Assembly (NCBI RefSeq): GCF_958295425.1
Contig: NC_081151.1
Coordinates: 19,498,952 to 19,562,951, forward strand
Length of the DNA: 64,000 bases
Source: Solea solea
Lineage: Eukaryota > Chordata > Actinopteri > Pleuronectiformes > Soleidae
Direction: 5' to 3'
How positions within the stretch are numbered: the first letter of the stretch is position 1; each line of letters starts with the position of its first letter. The notes below the pieces were generated by a model that was not told the origin of the DNA, did not search any database, and was given only the letters and a program-made list of their open reading frames with translations. The position numbers and the translations under genes were made by a program. Below are positions 36,301 to 43,739 of the stretch, one piece after another.

Positions 36301-39300
36301 GAGAGGGAGCCCCCTGCTCAGCAGCACCTTTGCCAACTGTTTGTACATTTCAGAGCGTGCACTCAGCCAGGTGCTGCGCCGCCACGAGTGCCTGCTCAGC
36401 TGCTGCAAACTGTGCCTTCAGGAAGTACGTTTCCTCCAGGAACACTGGATTTATTAAACGACCTGACTTCAGTCTGTTGCTGGCCTCACTAATGCAAATA
36501 TAGAACTAATCATAACCAGGTGACAAACAGGTTTTGACGAGAAGTGGACGACAGTGCAGCTGATATTATGCAGAACACGAGAGAGGAAACGTGGAGCTAT
36601 GAAGAAACAGTCTGACTGAAATCACCCATGTCAGAATATTGAGGAAATTATGCTGCTTTTACACTACATGTTCCCGCCTCGCCTCGCCTCGCCTCCATCA
36701 CACTATAGTACCTCCTCAACGTGGGCGGAGTTATCACTTCGTTTTACACACACAAACTCGGCACTAGTGACTTGTAAAGCAGTTATTTTCAATGTACTGA
36801 ATCATTAGAATCAGTTCATTAAAAGACAAGTTCAATACGTCCTGCAGGACTGGAGCACAGACTCCGTCTGACACAGTCACTGAAAATGCAGCGGCTCAAC
36901 ACTCGCGAATGCAGTGCTGTCGCTAAATCCACCAGACTCCTCTGTTAAATATTGAGATTTTAGCCTTTAGACTAGAGATTAATGCACGTTTTCGGGGTTT
37001 TAAAGTCTTTTTAACTGATCTACAGTTCGACATTGTGCCGTGCCGAGGTGAGGCGGAACCAAAAGCGGCATTGTGAAAACACGTTAAAGAGAAAAAACAT
37101 TCTACTCCAAATATCGTCGGTCTCGTGCGTCACACGCTCACACAGGTGTATTAGCTGATCAGTGAGCGGCCAGATTAGAGATTACAAGCTGCCGTCATGG
37201 CTCCTGCTGGACTGGTGCTTAAGTGCTTGGTCATGGACAGACGCGGCTCAGAGAAAGGGAAAAGCCGTCATACACACAACCTGAGTGGAGATTTAAGAGG
37301 AGAGGAACAGTCAAAAGAGGACAAATCCCATCAGGCGGAGCTTGTTGTTGTTGTGTCAAAACAAGAAATGTTACAAGACTGACAGAGGGATTAAAAGATG
37401 GAGAATGAGTGAGTGTCAACACGGGCTATAAAGAGCATGAGCGTGCGTTTATGGGTCAAAGAGAGCAGAGTGATGAAAGGTCAAACGACCCCCAGTAGAG
37501 ATACTAGCAGCATGTTAAACCACTCCTTCCTCCCATCAGTTACATCCTTCCTGCGGTCAAACTCGGGTCATCTTGATGCTCTCAGTATCACACACACAGA
37601 TGCTGGAGCCAATGACGTCTGGATTTGATGTGACTCATTTGTATCAGATGATGCAACACTCACATCTGTATTTTTGTCGTCTTCCTCTGGGACTGTACGC
37701 TTAGGGAAAACCGCCATCAGGCCAAACTCTATGCTTATTTACACCAGTATACCGACACCCTGCGTCACAGGAGCGTTAAAGAGGAAGTGTTCTCGGGGTG
37801 ACCGAGGGATTATGCTGGATATGTGGAGAAGATCTTGCACAATGCTATGAAATCCCTATTCTCAGGGGGTTTGAGCTCAGCAGCTGCCTCCTGAATGTAA
37901 TCTCTCGCTCACCCCTCATTAATCCACAGTTGCATTAATTCCTGAAACGAGGTTAACCACCACATAAGGCAATTTCAAAAGAAATTGCAGTGGGATTGCG
38001 GTCGAATGCGCAAGCCGAAGTTTTATGAATAGATTGAAATGGTCATAAATTTAAAAGGCATTACAGTAGTTGGAAACAGGTGCAAATAGACTGAAATGCA
38101 CATGAAATGAAGTATTTTTGTGTCTAGGGTATAGTTTTCCCATTTAGTGGAAGTTGTGGGGAGTTGTGTCGCTAAAGACACCAGACTCCTCTGCACAAGT
38201 GCAACAATTGCCCCAGCTAAAATGCTTTTGCTGGTTTTTATTCACATGTGTACAGTCTGTGCATAGTGAACACATGTGATAAATATGGGATTTTGGTATT
38301 GTATCTGATCCGCTGATTTTGACCGATACCGATTCCCATCCATAGTTGTAATGATAATCGTGTTGTACGCTATCAGCACATGCAGTTATCATCATTCTAC
38401 ATCCTGTCACGGCAGCACATTTGAAAGTTATCTATTAACACGTGACGCTTGACTTTACAGTATGTGTATGTTTTATTGCTGCGACTCTTAGGGAAGAAAG
38501 AGAGTCACTAAATCATGCTTGGCAGTGGCTCCTCCAGGCTCTGACACAAGCCTCTTTTTCTCACTCTGAACCTTCCTCACATAAAACAGGCCTTTGTGCC
38601 TCAGTAACAAACAGCCAGGAAGGAACAGGAGGCGGGACACTTGTTCCATCCACTGCTTGTGTGTGTGTGTTGTTCCATCCAGTGACGCTGTTGTTATGGG
38701 AAACCAAATTTCCACTCCGGTGCGAGAATGGGCCTGTTCGAGACTGAACATGGGCCAGACATATATCAGCCACCTGGAGCCCAGAGAGCGAGCGGTGGCT
38801 CTGCTGGACGCTGACGAGATGATGACAGAACATGACTGAAGAGGATATTAAAAGCTGATTCAGTGTGTAACGAGGTTTTCACGAGCGGTGTGAACTCTAT
38901 CCTCCAACACGGCTGTGTAATGTTCACTTCATTTCAGGAGTTACCGTGTAATGATTTACTTTTAGGTGTGACACTCACACCTGAGCTCCCTCATTATATG
39001 TGCGCCGCGCATTGTGGTAGCAGGGCTTGGATTACAATCCAATCCAACTTTTCTTTCTAAAGCACTTTTAAAAACAACAAAACAAACAAAAAAAAGATAT
39101 CAACAATCAGGGCACAGCGACAGAAAAAGCTCCACTGTTGTGCCACCGTAACAAAATGTTCTCTAAAACAGAGAAAAACCCTCAATGAGGCACCAAACAA
39201 CCACAAAGAGACACACAACAACTAGAAAGTGACACAAATAACCGCCAGAATGAGGCAAAACAAACACAGGGATAAAAAAAACAACAAACAAATGCACTGA

Positions 39301-42300
39301 ACACAGAACTACTAATACTTTAACTACTACTAATTAAATACTACTAAAATATATAATACTATATAATATTTCTATATTATATGGTATATAATATATAGTA
39401 TATATAATATAATACTATATAATAATATATAATACTATACATATATATAATATACTGTATATATAGTATATAATATAATAATATAATATATATTATATAT
39501 AAATATATAATACCATATAATAATTATATTATATAATACTATAAACTACTAATACTACTAACTAACTAATAGATCCATCCATCTTCTAATGCTTTATCTT
39601 CCACATGAGGGTTGCGGGGGTGATAGGTGGTGGGGGTCACACCGTGGATAGTTCGCCAGTCCATCGCAGGGCCACACAACCATCCACTCACACTCTCACA
39701 CCGTCACTGTGGGAGGAAGAACCCGGAGAAAACCCACGCACACACGGGGAGAACATGCAAACTCCCTACAGAAAGGCCCTCGGGGAGTGGGGGTGTCAGC
39801 CGGGGGAGTGGGGGTGTCAGCCGGTTCCAGGTCGCGTAGGTTCCAAAATCTGATCCGATTCTGCAGTTTCCTCCCACAGTCCAAAAACATGCAGATTTGG
39901 GGGATTAGGTAAATTGGACTCTCTAAATTGTGCATAACATGGACTGTGGTGGCCTGGCAACCTGTCTTTGGGTCTTTCGGAAAACGTGGTAGAAGATGAA
40001 TGAATGAATATATGAATGAATGAAGAACAAAGCTTCAATGTCACACGAAAAACAACAACCACAAAGCGACACGCCAACAGAGATTTCCCGTCACTAAAAA
40101 CTGACAGACTTGACGCAGGCAGGTGAAAACAAACCAATCATCTCTGTCCGACATGATGTTAATAGAATTCACATGAGATTCCACACAAACGGAAACACTG
40201 TGATCTCGCCTTCGACGGCACGGAGAGGCTGCAGTGACACGCACAGCACCAGGAAACAAGCAGAGACTAAAAATAAAAGCATCTCTTTGGGACTTCTCCT
40301 GACTCCGGTGTGATTTACGACCGGTGGCCCCCCACAGGTAGAATTCAACGCTCTACTAAACACATTTTTGTGTTACCATGCAGAGTTGGACGCCTCCTAC
40401 ATTTTCTTAATATGAAATGATCTGTAACAGAATTGTGGTCGTTGCGTTGCTCTATAGTCAGATGCCGTACAACGCTCTGCTATCAGTCTGCTCATTGACC
40501 TTTGCATTTAACTGGCAGCGATGACATTATACGACAGATATCGTATCGCATGTATGACTTGCCCTTCGCCGGGATCTGAGGAGGAAGCTTCACGAGCGCG
40601 TCACATTAACATCAGACTGTTATAATGGCTTAAGTGGCGTCGACTGGCTCCAAGGGCTCCATTAGACCACACTCACCCCTGTGGCCTGGAGCCTATTATA
40701 CTACAGTGCTATAACTGTACAGTGCTACTATGTGCTGACACTGAGTCTGTGTTATTATAGTAAACGAAGAACTACAGTTTTTCAACGATAACTAACTGAA
40801 ACTGAATTGTGTGTTTATAAAACGAACTAAAACGAACTCAAAACCCTATAATCCAGTGTCCAGAGATGCACAATCATTCACTCACTCACACATTCACCCC
40901 TATGGACGTTAAAGTGTTAAAAAAAAAAAAATGCTCTGCAATTGCTCTCTTGCAAAAACTCCACACAGAATTGCCCCCGGAACGAAATGCGAACCAGCAA
41001 CCTTCTCGATGTGAGGCAACCGCGCACGCCACTGTGTGGCCACTAGAGGCACCAGTGCCACTCAATAGCCGAAGAACAACGGGAAAAAAAATGATGGAGA
41101 ATGATTGTGTGCCATGACACAGCGAAAGGAAATCAATGTCAGCCATTAAGTGACTCAGCAGAATCAATATTTCTTTGTTTTTGTTGCTCTAATAGAAGTT
41201 ACAGATGATTAATTTTTATGAGGCGTTGATATTTAAGTATTTATTCCTTCCATTCCCTAAACTGTAAAAAATTCCATTTCATCAAAGTCGAAGCAATTAT
41301 TCAGTCAAAAATATAACATAATAAACCATTAAACACGGTCAAAAAACTGTATACTTCTCCTCATTAACCTGAGGTTTATCGCCTTTGCCATAAGTGGAGG
41401 GAGGTTCCAAAAACAAAAAAACAACAAAAATGACTCTTAAAAAAACCCAAATTCATAAATATAAGAGCGTAAACAAAAGATTTAAGTATTGCAGAACGTC
41501 TACTTTAAATAAAAAGATAAGATAGTTGCTTTGCTTTGTAACGTGAGCAAGATGTACGTTAATCCTAATCCCTCTACACGTGCTGTCACCGTACAAGGTT
41601 TGGAGTTAGATCCACAGCCAAGGAAAGAGAGGAAGCCGGATCATGTCGTGTCACCTCTACTGTGAAAACACCAACATCAAAAAACCCGAAGAGAACGTCT
41701 TTGTTTCTCACAGGCATCATTTCTGTAAAAAATGACCATTCCAACTCATCAATTTCAGTCAAAAATAATCGCAATTTTATGATAGTGACATGAAATCATT
41801 CATATTTTTGTATTTGTTGTGTGTAATGCAGCTTAGCTTGTACTTTTTATGTACATACATTTACATTTTACCACAATTTTAGCATGTAGTTCTGTGTCTT
41901 AGTGTCGTTTTAACGCGATTGATCGTTATTGTACTGTTCATGTAAAAGAGTTGCAAACTAGCACATCAGTTGCATTAATATGTATTGTTAACATTAACTA
42001 TGTTAACTGTATTGTCCCGATTTAAATACAATAATATGGTATAAATCGACTTATCTTCAATGCTATACTGAGGTCGGAGATGCAAAGTACAAAAATACAT
42101 AAATAGCGTCTGCCTTTTGAGAGTTAGCTTCCGTGAAGCATTGCTTTTGTGTTATAAATGACTTAAAAATGTAAAAAAAAAAAAATACATCATATTAAAC
42201 TTACTGATTCTCAAATGATGGACAAATTGAAGCAGATCAACAAAACTGGGAAGAACACTGAGAAAAGCTTTTTCAAGTCCCGCTTAATGTGACCTCACAA

Positions 42301-43695
42301 CATTTGAAGTCATTTCCTTTAAAAACAACAACAACAACAACAACAACAGCAATCTTGTTACCAGCAGCACAAGCACAAACTAACTCGATGACACCTGTCC
42401 TGTCCTCCAGACCTGGACCATTCCAAATGTGATTTACCGCAAAAACACAGCTTCTCTTAAAGGGATATATAAATAAATTGGATTGGATTGGATTGGGTTA
42501 CTTGCATTTTGAGTTTATTTTAAAGTAAAAAGAGGGTTTTTACTTCATTGTTGTTTTTGGTTTCAGAGATTTAAAGGTGGATTCCTGTGGCGCTTCTATT
42601 AATGGAGGCGGCTACACCTGTTTTTCAGGTCAATCCAAACGGCCCGCGTCAGTCAGGTGTGATCACTATCACACCTGACGTCAACGTGTCTATGCCCTTA
42701 TTCCTGTTTTCCCGACACTGACCATCGCGTATTAAAAGTCACTTATTTGGACTTAACAATGGGAGCAGGTACAGTGACGTCAGGTTTCAGTATAGGACGA
42801 CCTAGATTGTTCAACGCCTGCGTGTCTCATGCTCCTGTGGAGTGATGTAAATTTAATGAGAGAAGCCCACGAGGGACAAAAAGCCTTTCAACCACATTCA
42901 CCACGCGAGCGATTATGTGAAAGGAGCTCCGCAAAAGGAGTTCCACGTCCTCAATTTTTGTCACACCCCCTGGACAGATCGCCAGTCCATCACAGGGACA
43001 CATATTGAGACAAACAACCACTCACACAGATGCAGATGTGGGGATGAGGTCAATCGGACACTCTAAATTGCTTGTGAGAGTGAATGGTTAGTATGTTTCT
43101 TTGTCCGCTGGGATTGACCCGATTGACCCCAGTCCCTGATCCTTGAGGATCAAGTGGTAGAAGACGGCTGAATGGATCAGTTTAAAGAAAATAATGCGTG
43201 TTTCTGCACAAAAACATTACATAAGCTCATTTTTTTTTCTCTCCAACAAGAAGAAACTCTGAAGCTGATTGGAAACAGTTCCCTCAACTGAGGTCATAGT
43301 GATGTGTCATGCTGTTTTCTGCTCATCCCTGAGTCACTCTCTCCCACCCATAATCACACCAGCACTGGCTCAAGTGTTCTCTCCCCTTTCTCCTGCCAGC
43401 GAACAAGTTTCATTATAGCGACTCGTGGACCGGGGAGGTTTCTGCGTTTGTCCATCGCAATCGGACGACGCCGAGGACAGAAACATACTCATCATAACAT
43501 TCCCTTCATCACACAGGAAGCAGGAGAGAGGCTGCTCCTCTCCTCCTTGTTTATCAGCTCTCTGCTTCTGTGCCTGTCCTACACTGTTGACATTGACCTG
43601 GAACTCTGTATACAAACTTCATTTTTAAATCCTGCTTTTCCTTCCTGTAAAATCTGCAGCACTTTAGCCAGGTTTAAACAGTATATATACATATA

Positions 43696-43739
<44 letters not shown>

